53,967 nucleotides of DNA. Source: Phycisphaerales bacterium. GTDB taxonomy: Bacteria > Planctomycetota > Phycisphaerae > Phycisphaerales > UBA1924. Below the pieces are notes generated by a model. It saw nothing but the letters and a program-made list of their open reading frames with translations, had not been told where the DNA came from and did not search any database. Both the position numbers and the translations under genes were made by a program. This document shows positions 35,690-44,643 of this stretch, in pieces (position 1 is the stretch's first letter; each line of letters begins with the position of its first letter). The stretch spans positions 1 through 53,967 of the forward strand of contig JAJVHS010000030.1 of assembly GCA_022072615.1 (NCBI GenBank), in the 5' to 3' direction.

Positions 35690-35980
35690 TCATGACTCGG
35701 CGCGAGCTCGGCGCTTCCTGACGACCTGCTCACCTCCGGTGATGGACCCGACGTCGAGCAGGGCTGCGATGATGACAATGACGAGCTGGATGCCATCGAC
35801 CTTTCCGGCCGAGTTCATGGCCCAGGAATAGGCGAGGGTGGTGTAGGGCATGAAGAAGAAGCCAAGGAACGGCCAGAGATCGTTCTGCCAGGCTCGGCCG
35901 ATGTAATCCGAGAAGATGACCAGGATCAGGATGACCGTGCGGGGAAGCAACAATGCAAAGGCGGCGAGGAGGCAGGACAT
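35690..35980 (-). CDS. Small membrane protein of unknown function
   Basis: 96 residues with two to three hydrophobic stretches (LLAAFALLLPRTVILILVIF, WPFLGFFFMPYTTLAYSW, LVIVIIAALLDVG) and a basic end (VRKRRARAES). It has no signal peptide cleavage site of the usual kind and no recognised family. The coding frame is intact and follows normal codon use, so it is probably real. It sits alone between the kinase gene and the aspartyl protease gene. Confidence 0.7.
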   Translation of the reverse strand: MSCLLAAFALLLPRTVILILVIFSDYIGRAWQNDLWPFLGFFFMPYTTLAYSWAMNSAGKVDGIQLVIVIIAALLDVGSITGGEQVVRKRRARAES

Positions 35981-36112
35981 ACAAACAGTTTAGCAATCGG
36001 GACGGTTGCGTTTCGAGCCATGCAGGGAGACGCGGGTGACAGCATGAGACAGAGAACAACGCGGCCAGAGCCTGGAAGAGGACAGCACGATCGAGGCGGG
36101 TGACGGAGAATG

Positions 36113-36138
36113 AAGAAAACCCTCCGCAGGGGAGGGTT
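36113..36138 (-). terminator. Rho-independent terminator of the aspartyl protease operon
   Basis: AACCCTCC (36118-36125) pairs with GGAGGGTT (36131-36138) around a 5-base loop, and the minus strand continues TTCTTCA. It lies 31 bases past the stop of the aspartyl protease gene. Confidence 0.65.
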
Positions 36139-36168
36139 CTTGTGGTGGCGGATTGGCATCTCTGACCG

Positions 36169-37848
36169 CTACTGGTCGCTGGTGGCGGTATCCGCATCGA
36201 TCGCCGCGGGCTGGTCGGCTTCATCGCGGGGGATGAATGCCATCCGCTCGTGGGGGTAGTCGAAGACGAGGACGAAGGGCTTGAGGAGCTGACCGCCGAC
36301 GTTGGCGAGGGTGCCGCGGTCGTTCATGGCGGAGTCGCCCGGGAGCGCGAAGGTCGCGGTGACATTCTCGAAGGTGCGGCCTCCGAGGGTGACGGACTTG
36401 AGCACGCCCGACTTTGCCTTGATCATGCCGCCGACGCCGCCCATCATGGAATCGGTGACGTTGCGGTCCTCGAGCATCTTGAACTCGGAGACGGTCGGGG
36501 CGTGGACGGTGATGGTGGTGTTGGCGGCGCCGGTATCGAGGCGGAGGAAGCCTTCGTGTCCTTCGATGGCGCCCTTGACCGCGGGGTGACGGCCGTAGAG
36601 GGCGACGGGGGTCCACTCGCCGGCGGGGAGCGAGTACTTCGCGGTATCGTGGAGCTCGATCCAGCCGCCGTCGGCGTCGATGACGGCGGCGCAGCGGCCC
36701 AGGACGCCGTAGCCGATGATGCCCGCGACGGGGACGCCCATGAACTGGTCGAGGAAGGAGAGGTCGAGGCCGACGAGGATGGGCTTGTCGATGGTCATCG
36801 GGCCGACGACAAGGGACTCGGGCTGGTAGAAGCCCGCGTCAATGGTGGCGCCGACGCCGCGCACGGGGACCTTGCCGAAGGATTCGAGCTTGAGCTGCTC
36901 GGCGACCTTGGTGGAGATGACTTCGGTGCCGGCGCCGGAGTCGAAGATGAAGTAGCCGACGTCCTGGCCGTTGATGAGGGCCTTGATGAGGTGGTGCCTG
37001 GTGGGCGCGGTGCGGACCTCGATGCGGGGCGAGGCGGCGGGATCGAAGCGGAAGTTGTCGGGGAGGGAGAGGACGGGCTCGTAGGGGTTGCGGATGAAGG
37101 TCGGCGCGTCGGCGACTTCCTTGACGGTGAAGGTGGCGGGCGGGTTGTCGCCCTGCTGCTGGCTGAAGCGGCCGAAGACACGGGCGCCCTCGAACTCGGT
37201 GAAGTCTGAGAGCTGGATGGTCTCGGGCGAGGTGCCGCCCTCGATGACCACCTTGCGCGGGAGCCTGGTCGCGTCGTCGATCTCGATGGTGCCGTGGGTG
37301 GAGGAGTCACCGCGCTTGAATTCGAGGATGATCGATCCATCGGGTGACTCGGGCGCGACCGTGAAGTCGAGTGCCGTGTCCTTGGCGAGCCAGCGGCCGG
37401 TGAGGAAATCCATCCCGGTGAGGCGGGTCTCACGGTCGTCGAGTGCCAGCGTGCGGGCGATGCCGTTCTCGTTTCGTTCCCAGGCGATCTTGCCGTCGAA
37501 GCCGATGGTGGTGCTGAGCGGGCCGACGACTTCCCAGAGCACCTCGCCGGACGGGGAGAACATGAAGGTTCCCTGCGAATCGACGGAGGCGATGGTGGCC
37601 TGGCCCTTCATGACGATGTCGCGGTCGCGGGCGGTGAGCGCGTCGTAGCCGGTGGAGCGGCGGACGGAGTCGAGGATCTCGGCGGCGGTCTGGCGCTGGG
37701 CGTGGAGCTGGGTGACGGGCCCGGTGAGCGGCATCCCGATCGCGATCGCGGGCCCGATGGCGGCGGCCAGCCCCGCGATGATCGCCGTGGCGAGGGCGGC
37801 GGAGCGGAGCGGGCGCCGGGGTGCGAAGTGAGCGGATGCACGGTTCAT
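36169..37848 (-). CDS. Exported retropepsin-like aspartyl protease
   Basis: 559 residues. After a signal peptide (AALATAIIAGLAAAIGPAIA) comes a LolA/LppX-like region (about 60-290) and then two aspartyl protease-like repeats with the active-site motifs FDSGAGTEVIS and RLDTGAANTTITV. Having two D-[ST]-G-A motifs in one chain suggests a tandem retropepsin fold acting as a pseudo-dimer. It would cleave peptides outside the cytoplasm. The ATG at 37848 overlaps the stop of the upstream regulator gene by 4 bases (ATGA), so the two are translated together. Confidence 0.85.
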   Translation of the reverse strand: MNRASAHFAPRRPLRSAALATAIIAGLAAAIGPAIAIGMPLTGPVTQLHAQRQTAAEILDSVRRSTGYDALTARDRDIVMKGQATIASVDSQGTFMFSPSGEVLWEVVGPLSTTIGFDGKIAWERNENGIARTLALDDRETRLTGMDFLTGRWLAKDTALDFTVAPESPDGSIILEFKRGDSSTHGTIEIDDATRLPRKVVIEGGTSPETIQLSDFTEFEGARVFGRFSQQQGDNPPATFTVKEVADAPTFIRNPYEPVLSLPDNFRFDPAASPRIEVRTAPTRHHLIKALINGQDVGYFIFDSGAGTEVISTKVAEQLKLESFGKVPVRGVGATIDAGFYQPESLVVGPMTIDKPILVGLDLSFLDQFMGVPVAGIIGYGVLGRCAAVIDADGGWIELHDTAKYSLPAGEWTPVALYGRHPAVKGAIEGHEGFLRLDTGAANTTITVHAPTVSEFKMLEDRNVTDSMMGGVGGMIKAKSGVLKSVTLGGRTFENVTATFALPGDSAMNDRGTLANVGGQLLKPFVLVFDYPHERMAFIPRDEADQPAAIDADTATSDQ

Positions 37849-38564
37849 TGGGAGTCCTTTCTGCGCCGGGGGGCGCCTGAATCAGCGCGTTGGGCGGGGG
37901 ACGAGCGGCGAGCGTTGGAGGGCGCTCGGCGGTGCTCGGGGAGCGGCGTGAGGACGAATGTGGCGGCGTGGAGGGTGGCGCCGGGTCGCGGGCTTGCCTC
38001 GCGGAAGATGGCGAGCAGCTCGGCGAGGATGCGGTTGACCTGGGCGATCTGGTCGGGCGAGAGCCAGCCTTTGGTCCGGCCGCTCCAGGTGTTGCGACGG
38101 TTGCCGTCGATGGTGGCGAGCTTGAGGCGGAAAGCCCGGGCGAAATCGCGCTGGGCGAGGCGGACCATGGAGGCGGCGACGGAGGTGATGGCCTTGGTGA
38201 CGGCGGGCCGGGCGGTGTCGTAGTGGATGCGAAGGGGGCGGGCGCAGACGTCGTAGAGGCTGCCGGCTCGGCGGCCGGTGGCGACGGTGCCGACCTGGAT
38301 GAGGAGGCCGACTCGCTGGAGGGTGCGGATGTGGAAGTAGAGGGCGTCGGCGGGGCGGCCGAGGTGCCCGGCGAGCTGGGAGATGGTGAGCGGACCGGCG
38401 GCGTGGATGGCGTCAACGATCTCCTGACGGACGGGGGAGATGAGCGCCCGGATCTGCCGGGGATCGCGGATGAGGCCGGCGTCGGCGTCGGGCTGGGGTG
38501 CCGGTTCGGTCTGGCGGGGGCTGGTCTTGGGTGCGGGCATCGTGGTCATTGTTTGAACTATCAT
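37845..38564 (-). CDS. ArsR-like winged-helix transcriptional regulator
   Basis: About 240 residues. The HTH is in ALISPVRQEIVDAIHAAGPLTISQLAGHLGRPADALYFHIRTLQRVGLLIQVG, an ArsR/HTH_20-type winged helix. The C-terminal part has the family's dimerising helices followed by a Ser/Arg-rich end. No metal-binding Cys motif is visible, so it is not the arsenic-sensing type. It overlaps the aspartyl protease gene by 4 bases, so it likely controls it. Start candidates are 38564, 38549 and 38540; none has a good ribosome site, which may mean a leaderless message. It is divergent from the erythromycin-esterase-like gene. Confidence 0.8.
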   Translation of the reverse strand: MIVQTMTTMPAPKTSPRQTEPAPQPDADAGLIRDPRQIRALISPVRQEIVDAIHAAGPLTISQLAGHLGRPADALYFHIRTLQRVGLLIQVGTVATGRRAGSLYDVCARPLRIHYDTARPAVTKAITSVAASMVRLAQRDFARAFRLKLATIDGNRRNTWSGRTKGWLSPDQIAQVNRILAELLAIFREASPRPGATLHAATFVLTPLPEHRRAPSNARRSSPAQRADSGAPRRRKDSQ

Positions 38565-38577
38565 TCGAAATTTCAAG
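38552..38577. promoter_or_regulatory. Candidate operator in the divergent regulator/esterase promoter region
   Basis: An AT-rich patch, rare in this window, with a perfect GAAATTTC palindrome (38567-38574) and outer TTGAA / TTCAA arms. It overlaps the start region of the ArsR-like gene, consistent with self-repression and with control of the divergent gene. No experimental basis. Confidence 0.35.
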
Positions 38578-38639
38578 TATGAGGTTTCACCTTTTGCTAG
38601 ACTTTGCGCGTCGGCGACGGGACAGCGGAGGTTTTGATC

Positions 38640-40058
38640 ATGAATCAGCTCCCGGGCGTGGTTGTGTGTGCGGCGCTGCTGCACGTCGTCATCGCGGCCG
38701 CGGACGGCTGCGTTCACCAGCCAGAGGCTTCTCCGGCGGCGCCCGCGGCGGCGACGCTCTCCGACGCGGAAAAGGCGCGGTGGCTCGGCGAGCACGCTTT
38801 CCGATCGATCGATCCGGCGGACGAAGATTTCTCCGATCTCGAGGCGGTGGGACGCGCGATCGGCGACGCCCGGGTGGTGGCGCTGGGTGAGCAGACGCAC
38901 GGCGACGCGGCGACATTCCTGGCGAAGTGCCGGCTGATCAAGTACCTGCATCAGAAGTGCGGCTTTGACGTGCTGATGTGGGAGTCGGGGATGTTCCTGT
39001 GCCGCGAGGCGGACCGGGCGATGGGCGACACATCGCTGACGGCGGCAGAGGCGGCGTCCAAGGGCGTGTTCGGCATCTGGACCATGAGCGCGCAGGTACG
39101 CCCGGTGCTCGAGTATGCGCGGGCGACACGCGCCCCGGGCTCTGCGGGGCCGCCGCTGGAGATCGCTGGTTTCGATCACCAGTTCTCGAGCGACGCGACG
39201 CCGTGGTGCGAGTCGACGCTGGCGTATCTCTCGTCGGCGGGCGAGGGCGTTCTGAACGAGGGTCAGCGGGCGTCGCTGGGCGCCGAGGCGGTCAACGCCG
39301 CGTTCAGGTCGCGCGATGATTCGTCCAAGCTCAAGGAGTTGCAGGTTGAATGGGAGGCGATCGAGCCGCTCTTTGACGCGCACCGAGCCGCGCTGGTCGC
39401 AGCGCACGGCGAGGCGGAGTTTGAGTTCATGAAGCGGTCGTTCGGCGACGCGCTGATCTCAATCCGATCGATTCTGCCGCACTTCGAGGCGATGGCGGAA
39501 GGTCGGCGGCCGACGGTGAAGGAGCAGGTGCTCCGCGACGTGCGCATGGGCGAGAACCTGGTGTGGCTCATGAACGGGCCGTACAAGGGACGGAAGGTGA
39601 TCCTGTGGGCCGCGACGATGCACTTGGTGCGTCACGCGGAAGGGATCGAGCTTCCGCCGCAGTTTGGAATCTCGTACGACGGCTACACGACCATGGGAGA
39701 GATCGCGAATCGGACGCTCGGCGAGGAGATGTACATCGTGGGCTTCGTCACGTACGGGGGGCAGGCGGGGCTTGCGAACATGCGGAACTCATGGCCCGTA
39801 GCGCCGCCGCCTGCGGGTTCATTCGAGTCGCTCTGCAAGCAGACGAACCGGCCGTTCCTGTTCGTGCCGATGCGGGGGCTGCCGGAGGGCCACTGGATGC
39901 GCGGAGAGATGTCGGCTCGTCCGCTGGGCAACGCCGACATGACGACCAACTGGTCCAAGCAGGTGGACGCGTTCATCTACACGGAGCGGATGTGGCCGAG
40001 CACGCGGGAAGATGCCATGCCCGCGGACGCGGTGGTCGTGGACGAGCAGTTCAAGTAA
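38640..40058 (+). CDS. Erythromycin-esterase-like protein (PF05139 type)
   Basis: 472 residues. A signal peptide or lipoprotein-like start ([16 protein letters not shown]; the Cys could be lipidated) is followed by the family core: [42 protein letters not shown], and [18 protein letters not shown] and the later [15 protein letters not shown] carry the conserved His and Glu that form the active site in erythromycin esterases. True macrolide esterases are cytoplasmic; an exported relative may act on another ester or be a phosphate-transfer relative. A GGAGG site precedes the ATG at 38640. Confidence 0.82.
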   Translation: MNQLPGVVVCAALLHVVIAAADGCVHQPEASPAAPAAATLSDAEKARWLGEHAFRSIDPADEDFSDLEAVGRAIGDARVVALGEQTHGDAATFLAKCRLIKYLHQKCGFDVLMWESGMFLCREADRAMGDTSLTAAEAASKGVFGIWTMSAQVRPVLEYARATRAPGSAGPPLEIAGFDHQFSSDATPWCESTLAYLSSAGEGVLNEGQRASLGAEAVNAAFRSRDDSSKLKELQVEWEAIEPLFDAHRAALVAAHGEAEFEFMKRSFGDALISIRSILPHFEAMAEGRRPTVKEQVLRDVRMGENLVWLMNGPYKGRKVILWAATMHLVRHAEGIELPPQFGISYDGYTTMGEIANRTLGEEMYIVGFVTYGGQAGLANMRNSWPVAPPPAGSFESLCKQTNRPFLFVPMRGLPEGHWMRGEMSARPLGNADMTTNWSKQVDAFIYTERMWPSTREDAMPADAVVVDEQFK

Positions 40059-40064
40059 TGGAAG

Positions 40065-40100
40065 AAGGCACGGAGGCACAAAGGCACGGAGGCACAAAGG
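40065..40100. repeat. 8-bp tandem repeat block, reverse orientation
   Basis: Four units on the plus strand read AAGGCACG GAGGCACA AAGGCACG GAGGCACA, the reverse complement of the GTGCCTNN unit at 14.9-21.6 kb. It lies in the convergent gap between the esterase-like gene and putA. Confidence 0.8.
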
Positions 40101-40122
40101 GGAAGCGCGTTCGCGGCTGGGA

Positions 40123-43100
40123 TCACAGCTCCGGGGCGAAGCCGCGGCGCATGGCGTTCTCGCAGCTCACGCGCGGTTCGACGAAGTGGTAGAGGTACTC
40201 AGCGCCGCCGGCCTTGGAGCCGGTGCCCGACATGCCGAAGCCGCCGAAGGGCTGGCGGGCGACGAGCGCGCCGGTCGAGCCGCGGTTGAGGTAGAGGTTG
40301 CCGACGCGGAAATCGCGGCGGGCCTGGTCCAGGTGCGAGGGCTTGCGGCTGTAGACGGCGCCGGTGAGCTTGTAGGGCGAGGCGTTGGCGATCTCGAGGG
40401 CTTCCTGGAAGGTGCGGGCGTGCATGATGGCGACGACGGGGCCGAAGATTTCGTCGCGGGCGATGACGTGCTCGGGGCGGACGGCGCCGAAGATGTGCGG
40501 CGCGACGTAATGGCGGCCGGTGCGCTGCTCGAGACCGTCGGGGACGCGGAGCGCGAGCTCGAGGCGGCACTCTTTCTTTCCCAGGTCGATGTAGTGGAGG
40601 ATCTTGGCCTTGGCGTCGGCGTCGATGACGGGGCCGACGTCGGTGCCCGGCGAGGTCGGGTCCCCCACGACCAGGGCTCGGGAGGCTTCGACGAAACGGT
40701 GGGTGAAGAGCCTGATGGCGGGGCCGTCGGGACCTTCGGGGTCAACGACGATGACGCGTGAGCAGGCGGAGCACTTCTGGCCCTGGAAGCCGAAGGCGGA
40801 GTGGCGGACGCCCAGGACGGCCTCGTCGAAGTCGGCGCTGGTGTCGATGATGATGGCGTTCTTGCCGCCCATCTCGCAGATGACCTTCTTGACGTGCGTA
40901 GGGACGGAGAAGGCCGCGCCGCCGGAGCCGAAGGGCGTGGGCGGGGCCGAGGCGTTGAGGATGTCGAGGCCGACGTTCATGCTGCCGGTGAAGGCGATGA
41001 TCGCGGTGCGGGGGTCGCGGACGAGCGCGGCGCCGGTGGTCTCGCCGGGCGCGGGGCAGAAGTGCAGGATGTCGTCGGGCTTGAGATCAAGGTGGGCCGA
41101 GCCGAGCACGTCGCGGAGGGCGTCGTGCAGGATGTCGTGCATCAGCTTGGCGATGCCGGGGGTCTGCTCGGCGGGCTTGACGACGACGGTGTTGCCGGTG
41201 ACGAGGGCGGCGACGGTCATGCCGCAGCAGATGGCGAGGGGGAAGTTCCAGGGGCTGATGACGACGGCGACGCCGCGGGGCTGGTGCCACTGCTCGTCGA
41301 GCTCGCCGATGAACCGGCCCAGTCGCTGGCGCTGGAAGAGGGGGACGGCGTGGCGGGCGTAGTACTCGCAGAAGTCGATGGCTTCGCACGTGTCGGCGTC
41401 AGCCTCGCGCCAGGTCTTACCGGCTTCCTTGATCATGACGGCGGAGAGCTCGTCGCGGCGGGCCCGCATGAGCGCCGCGGCCTTGACGAGGACTGAGGCT
41501 CGGAGGGTGCAGTCGGTGTCGCGCCAGGCGGGGAAGGCGGCATGGGCCCGGGCGATCATGTCGCGGGCATGCTCGGGCGTGCGGTCGTTGGCGACGGCGG
41601 GCACCTGGGCGCGAGCGACGGCGGCGGCGAAGGCCTCTCGCTGGCGGGCGTCGGAGAAGTCGCGGAAGGACTCGTTGAAGAAGGCGCGGCCGTTGGCAAG
41701 ACCGGGGATGGCGGGCGAGAGCGAGTGGCGCTCGGGGGCGACGGAGAGGAGATCGGAGGACGACGGCGTGGACGGCGCCGACGCGGGCGCGGCGCCCGTG
41801 CCGGCGACCTTGGGAGCGGCCGGCGCGGGGGCGCTGGGCGCGCGGAGGAGGACGGCGGGGTCGGCGTTGTCCATGAAGCCGGCCTTGAGCCAGCTTTCGT
41901 TGGAGGTGTTCTCGAGCAGGCGGCGGACGAGGTAGGCCATGCCCGGGATCATCTCACCGACGGGGACGTACTCGCGGACGCGCAGGCCCATTTCGGCGGC
42001 GGCGTACTTGAGCTGGTCGGCCATGCCGTGGAGCATCTGGAGCTCGATGGCCTTGTGGGGGAGGCCGCGGGCTTCGAGGTTGGCGAGCGTGGAGGCGATC
42101 GAGCGGGCGTTGTGGCTGCCGAGAGCGAGCTTGACGCCGCCGCCCGAGGTCGATCGCGGGCAGGCGTCGATGAAGACGCGGGCCATGTCCTCGAAGCAGG
42201 CGTCGGTCTGCCACTTCACGGGCCACACGGGGCAGGGCCAGCCCATCTGCTCGGAGTGGATGACGTGGTAATCCCAGTAGGCGCCCTTGACGAGGCGGAC
42301 GGTGACGATGCGCTTGCGTGAGACGGCCCACTCGCAGACGCGGCGGGCGTCGTCAACGCCGGACTTGAGGTAGGCCTGCATGGCGAGGCCGGCGTGGAAA
42401 TCGATCTTCTCGCAGCAGCGGCGGAAGAGCTCGATGGTGAAGTCCTTGAACTGGAACTGCTCCATGTCGAAGTTGACGAAGACGCCGCGGTCGCGCGCGG
42501 TCTCGAGGATCGGGAGCAGGCGGCGCATGAGGTCGTTGAGCGAGCCCTCGGTGTCGATGGGATCGCAGCGCGCGCTGAGGGAGGAGATCTTGATGGAGAC
42601 GTTGACGCGCGGGACGGGGCCGAGGTGGTCGGATTCGAGGAGCGGGTTTGGCTTCCAGGTGGCGACCTGGGCGGGGAGGTTGTTGATGAGGTCGAGGTAC
42701 TTGGCGGAGTAGGCGTCGGCTTCGGCGTCCGAGACGCAGGCTTCGCCGAGGAGGTCGACGGAGAAGCAGATGCCGTCGTCCCAGAGCGACTTGAGGCCCG
42801 GCAGGGCGCTGGCGGCATCGGTGCCGGCGATGAACTTCTCGGCCATGCCCTTGATCTGGGAGGTCATGGTCGAGACGAAAAGGCCCTTGGCGAGGCCGCC
42901 GGCCTTGAAGCCCATGGACATGATGTCGGGCGGGCGGACGCCCGGCTGGGACATGTAGTCCATCAGGTGGTCGTAGACGGCGTCGGCGTTGCGGAGGGTC
43001 GGGAACGCATCGACGAAGCGGAAGAACTGGACCTTGAAAGCCTGGTCGCGCATGGACCAGTCCATGAGCTTGTCGCTGTAGAACTTGGCGGAGAGGAGCC

Positions 43101-43272
43101 CGGACTTGTGGGCTCGGGCGCGGCTGAGGAACTCGGTGCCGAGTTCGAGGATGCGTGGTTCAAGCGAGGCGTCGCCGGCGGCGGGCGCGGTGAACGAGCG
43201 AGCTTGAGCGGCCGGGGCGTGAGGGACGCCGTTGGCCGAAACCGGCTTGGATTTGCGCGAGAAAAGACCCAT
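40123..43272 (-). CDS. putA: Bifunctional proline dehydrogenase / glutamate-semialdehyde dehydrogenase
   Basis: 1049 residues. The proline dehydrogenase barrel is N-terminal (about 60-460: VNVSIKISSLSARCDPID, VNFDMEQFQFKDFTIELF, VTVRLVKGAYWDYHVIHSEQ). An Ala/Pro-rich linker follows, then an aldehyde dehydrogenase domain (about 540-1040) with VVISPWNFPLAICCGM, EMGGKNAII (Glu) and GFQGQKCSACSRVIVVD (catalytic Cys). It converts proline to glutamate in two steps, feeding electrons to the membrane. It lacks the DNA-binding ribbon-helix-helix domain of the E. coli protein, so it is not self-regulating. It is divergent from the riboswitch operon. Confidence 0.97.
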   Translation of the reverse strand: MGLFSRKSKPVSANGVPHAPAAQARSFTAPAAGDASLEPRILELGTEFLSRARAHKSGLLSAKFYSDKLMDWSMRDQAFKVQFFRFVDAFPTLRNADAVYDHLMDYMSQPGVRPPDIMSMGFKAGGLAKGLFVSTMTSQIKGMAEKFIAGTDAASALPGLKSLWDDGICFSVDLLGEACVSDAEADAYSAKYLDLINNLPAQVATWKPNPLLESDHLGPVPRVNVSIKISSLSARCDPIDTEGSLNDLMRRLLPILETARDRGVFVNFDMEQFQFKDFTIELFRRCCEKIDFHAGLAMQAYLKSGVDDARRVCEWAVSRKRIVTVRLVKGAYWDYHVIHSEQMGWPCPVWPVKWQTDACFEDMARVFIDACPRSTSGGGVKLALGSHNARSIASTLANLEARGLPHKAIELQMLHGMADQLKYAAAEMGLRVREYVPVGEMIPGMAYLVRRLLENTSNESWLKAGFMDNADPAVLLRAPSAPAPAAPKVAGTGAAPASAPSTPSSSDLLSVAPERHSLSPAIPGLANGRAFFNESFRDFSDARQREAFAAAVARAQVPAVANDRTPEHARDMIARAHAAFPAWRDTDCTLRASVLVKAAALMRARRDELSAVMIKEAGKTWREADADTCEAIDFCEYYARHAVPLFQRQRLGRFIGELDEQWHQPRGVAVVISPWNFPLAICCGMTVAALVTGNTVVVKPAEQTPGIAKLMHDILHDALRDVLGSAHLDLKPDDILHFCPAPGETTGAALVRDPRTAIIAFTGSMNVGLDILNASAPPTPFGSGGAAFSVPTHVKKVICEMGGKNAIIIDTSADFDEAVLGVRHSAFGFQGQKCSACSRVIVVDPEGPDGPAIRLFTHRFVEASRALVVGDPTSPGTDVGPVIDADAKAKILHYIDLGKKECRLELALRVPDGLEQRTGRHYVAPHIFGAVRPEHVIARDEIFGPVVAIMHARTFQEALEIANASPYKLTGAVYSRKPSHLDQARRDFRVGNLYLNRGSTGALVARQPFGGFGMSGTGSKAGGAEYLYHFVEPRVSCENAMRRGFAPEL

Positions 43273-43413
43273 GGTTGAATTCCAGAAGGTGCGTGCGGGA
43301 TAGTAGAACGCGGGCCGGGCGGGATGTTGCTTGAAGGCTGTTTGCGGCCGAGATTGGGGGATCGCGGGTCACTTGATTCGGCGGGATCCGGCCGCTAGTC
43401 TGGCGATGTCGAT

Positions 43414-43604
43414 GGTGCTCGGGGACGGCTGTGCTACAGCCTTCTTCGAGCTGAAAAGGGAAGCGTGGTGAGAAGCCACCGCGGACGCGCCGCCGTAAGG
43501 GGATGAGCGTCCGGTCCAGGCCCGAGTGCATGCTCGGGCGGCCACTGGCGATTGAATCGCCGGGAAGGCGGGCCGGTACGAAGCCCCGAGCCGGAAGACC
43601 TGCC
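43414..43604 (+). ncRNA. Cobalamin (B12) riboswitch
   Basis: The aptamer landmarks appear in order: AAAGGGAAGCGTGGTGAG, then GCCACCGCGGACGCGCC followed by GCCGTAAGG, then GCCACTGG, GGGAAGGCGGGCCGG, and the B12 box GAGCCGGAAGACCTGCC. GCTCGGGG (43417-43424) pairs with CCCCGAGC (43584-43591), closing the aptamer. It binds adenosylcobalamin or a relative in the RNA of the downstream + strand genes; cobalamin normally lowers expression. The 253-base stretch to the first gene forms several hairpins. None of the usual B12 transport or synthesis genes follow it here. Confidence 0.93.
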
Positions 43605-43619
43605 AGCGACCTGCCGGCT

Positions 43620-43638
43620 CCCCGGTGATGTACCGGGG
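43620..43638 (+). promoter_or_regulatory. Hairpin just after the riboswitch aptamer
   Basis: CCCCGG (43620-43625) and CCGGGG (43633-43638) around a 7-base loop. It could be part of the expression platform, but no T-run follows. Confidence 0.4.
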
Positions 43639-43795
43639 ACGTTCCGGCGCACGGCGCCCTCGCGATTTTCAGGGGCAGCCGGGCTCTGGCCACGCGGGAG
43701 CATTGTGCTCGCGGGGCTTTCCCGGCATTTCTCTGGAGAGCGGCTGAGCGTCGTGGAACGTGCGGCGGGCATTGGTCCGTCGCAGGGTCCGTGAC

Positions 43796-43814
43796 GCCCC
43801 GCGCGAATCGGGGC
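43796..43814 (+). promoter_or_regulatory. Leader hairpin
   Basis: GCCCCG / CGGGGC (43796-43801 and 43809-43814), just upstream of a second, stronger hairpin before the start codon. Confidence 0.35.
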
Positions 43815-43822
43815 GGAACGCT

Positions 43823-43841
43823 CATCGGCTTCGAGCCGATG
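43823..43841 (+). promoter_or_regulatory. Leader hairpin next to the ribosome site of the riboswitch operon
   Basis: CATCGGC-TTCGA-GCCGATG is a perfect 7-bp stem with a 5-base loop. It ends 6 bases before the ribosome site GGGGAG (43847-43852) of the first gene, so folding here could affect initiation. This would fit translational control by the riboswitch. Confidence 0.5.
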
Positions 43842-43857
43842 GGCCCGGGGAGTCTGC

Positions 43858-44643
43858 ATGGAACGGTTGAAGTGGATCGCGATGGCGAGCGCGGCGGTGG
43901 CGGTGTGCGCGGGGGCGGCGAAGGGTGATGGGTTTGCCGCGAGCGTCGCGTCGTACGAGGCGGGAGCGGGCGCGGTCGCTGGGTTCACGGACCCCGGGGT
44001 GGCGGTGGGATCGCCGACGCGGGTTTCGGGGTTTGATCTTCGGGTGACACCGTTCAACCCGCCGTTTCAGTCGAGCGAGGTGGTGTCGATCGGCAAGGGC
44101 GGCCACTTGACGCTTGAGTTCGAGTCGCTGGTGACCGACGACCCGGGCAACCCGTTCGGGATCGACATGATCGTGTTCAGCAACGCGTTCTTCTATGCGG
44201 AGGACTTCTCGGCGGTGGCCGAGCACGTGTGGAAGCCCGGGGGCCTAGTCGAGGTGAGCCTCGATGGCGATGACTGGCGCGCGGTAACGGGCGCGGTGGC
44301 GGACGGGGTGTTCCCGACGCTGGGCTTCCGTGACACGACCGACCCGTTCGGATCTGACGGCGGGCTTGTGCCGACGAATTTCCGCGTGCCCGTCGATCCG
44401 GCGTTCAGCCCGTGGGGCAAGACGTTTGATGAGCTGCGGGCGGGGTACGGCGTGTCGGGCGGGGGAACGGGGATCGATCTTGCGGGGACGGGCCTGTCCG
44501 CCGTGCGGTACGTGCGGATCTCGAACCCGGGTGATGCGCTTTACGCGATCGAGATCGACGCGGCGGCGGACGTGGTCCCGGCGCCGGCGGCGATGGCGAT
44601 GGCGGCGGTGGGCGCGATAGTCATGTCACGGAGGCGGCGGTGA
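43858..44643 (+). CDS. Secreted protein with PAP-CTERM tail, first gene of the B12 riboswitch operon
   Basis: 261 residues. A signal peptide (WIAMASAAVAVCAGAAKGDG) is followed by a beta-rich domain (SIGKGGHLTLEFESLV, IDMIVFSNAFFYAEDF, GGLVEVSLDGDDWRAV, VRYVRISNPGDALYAIEIDAA) and the sorting tail VPAPAAMA, hydrophobic helix, RRRR. The domain alternates strands like a jelly-roll or carbohydrate-binding-like fold; no catalytic motif is seen and the family is not one I can name. It is the gene nearest the riboswitch. The next gene starts inside its stop codon (GTGA), so the two are coupled. A role in cobalamin capture at the surface is inference from the regulation. Confidence 0.85.
   Translation: MERLKWIAMASAAVAVCAGAAKGDGFAASVASYEAGAGAVAGFTDPGVAVGSPTRVSGFDLRVTPFNPPFQSSEVVSIGKGGHLTLEFESLVTDDPGNPFGIDMIVFSNAFFYAEDFSAVAEHVWKPGGLVEVSLDGDDWRAVTGAVADGVFPTLGFRDTTDPFGSDGGLVPTNFRVPVDPAFSPWGKTFDELRAGYGVSGGGTGIDLAGTGLSAVRYVRISNPGDALYAIEIDAAADVVPAPAAMAMAAVGAIVMSRRRR

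Noticed and set aside
38604-38639. Earlier start (38604) for the erythromycin-esterase-like gene
   Set aside because: The ribosome site GGAGG lies after it, about 10 bases before the ATG at 38640.
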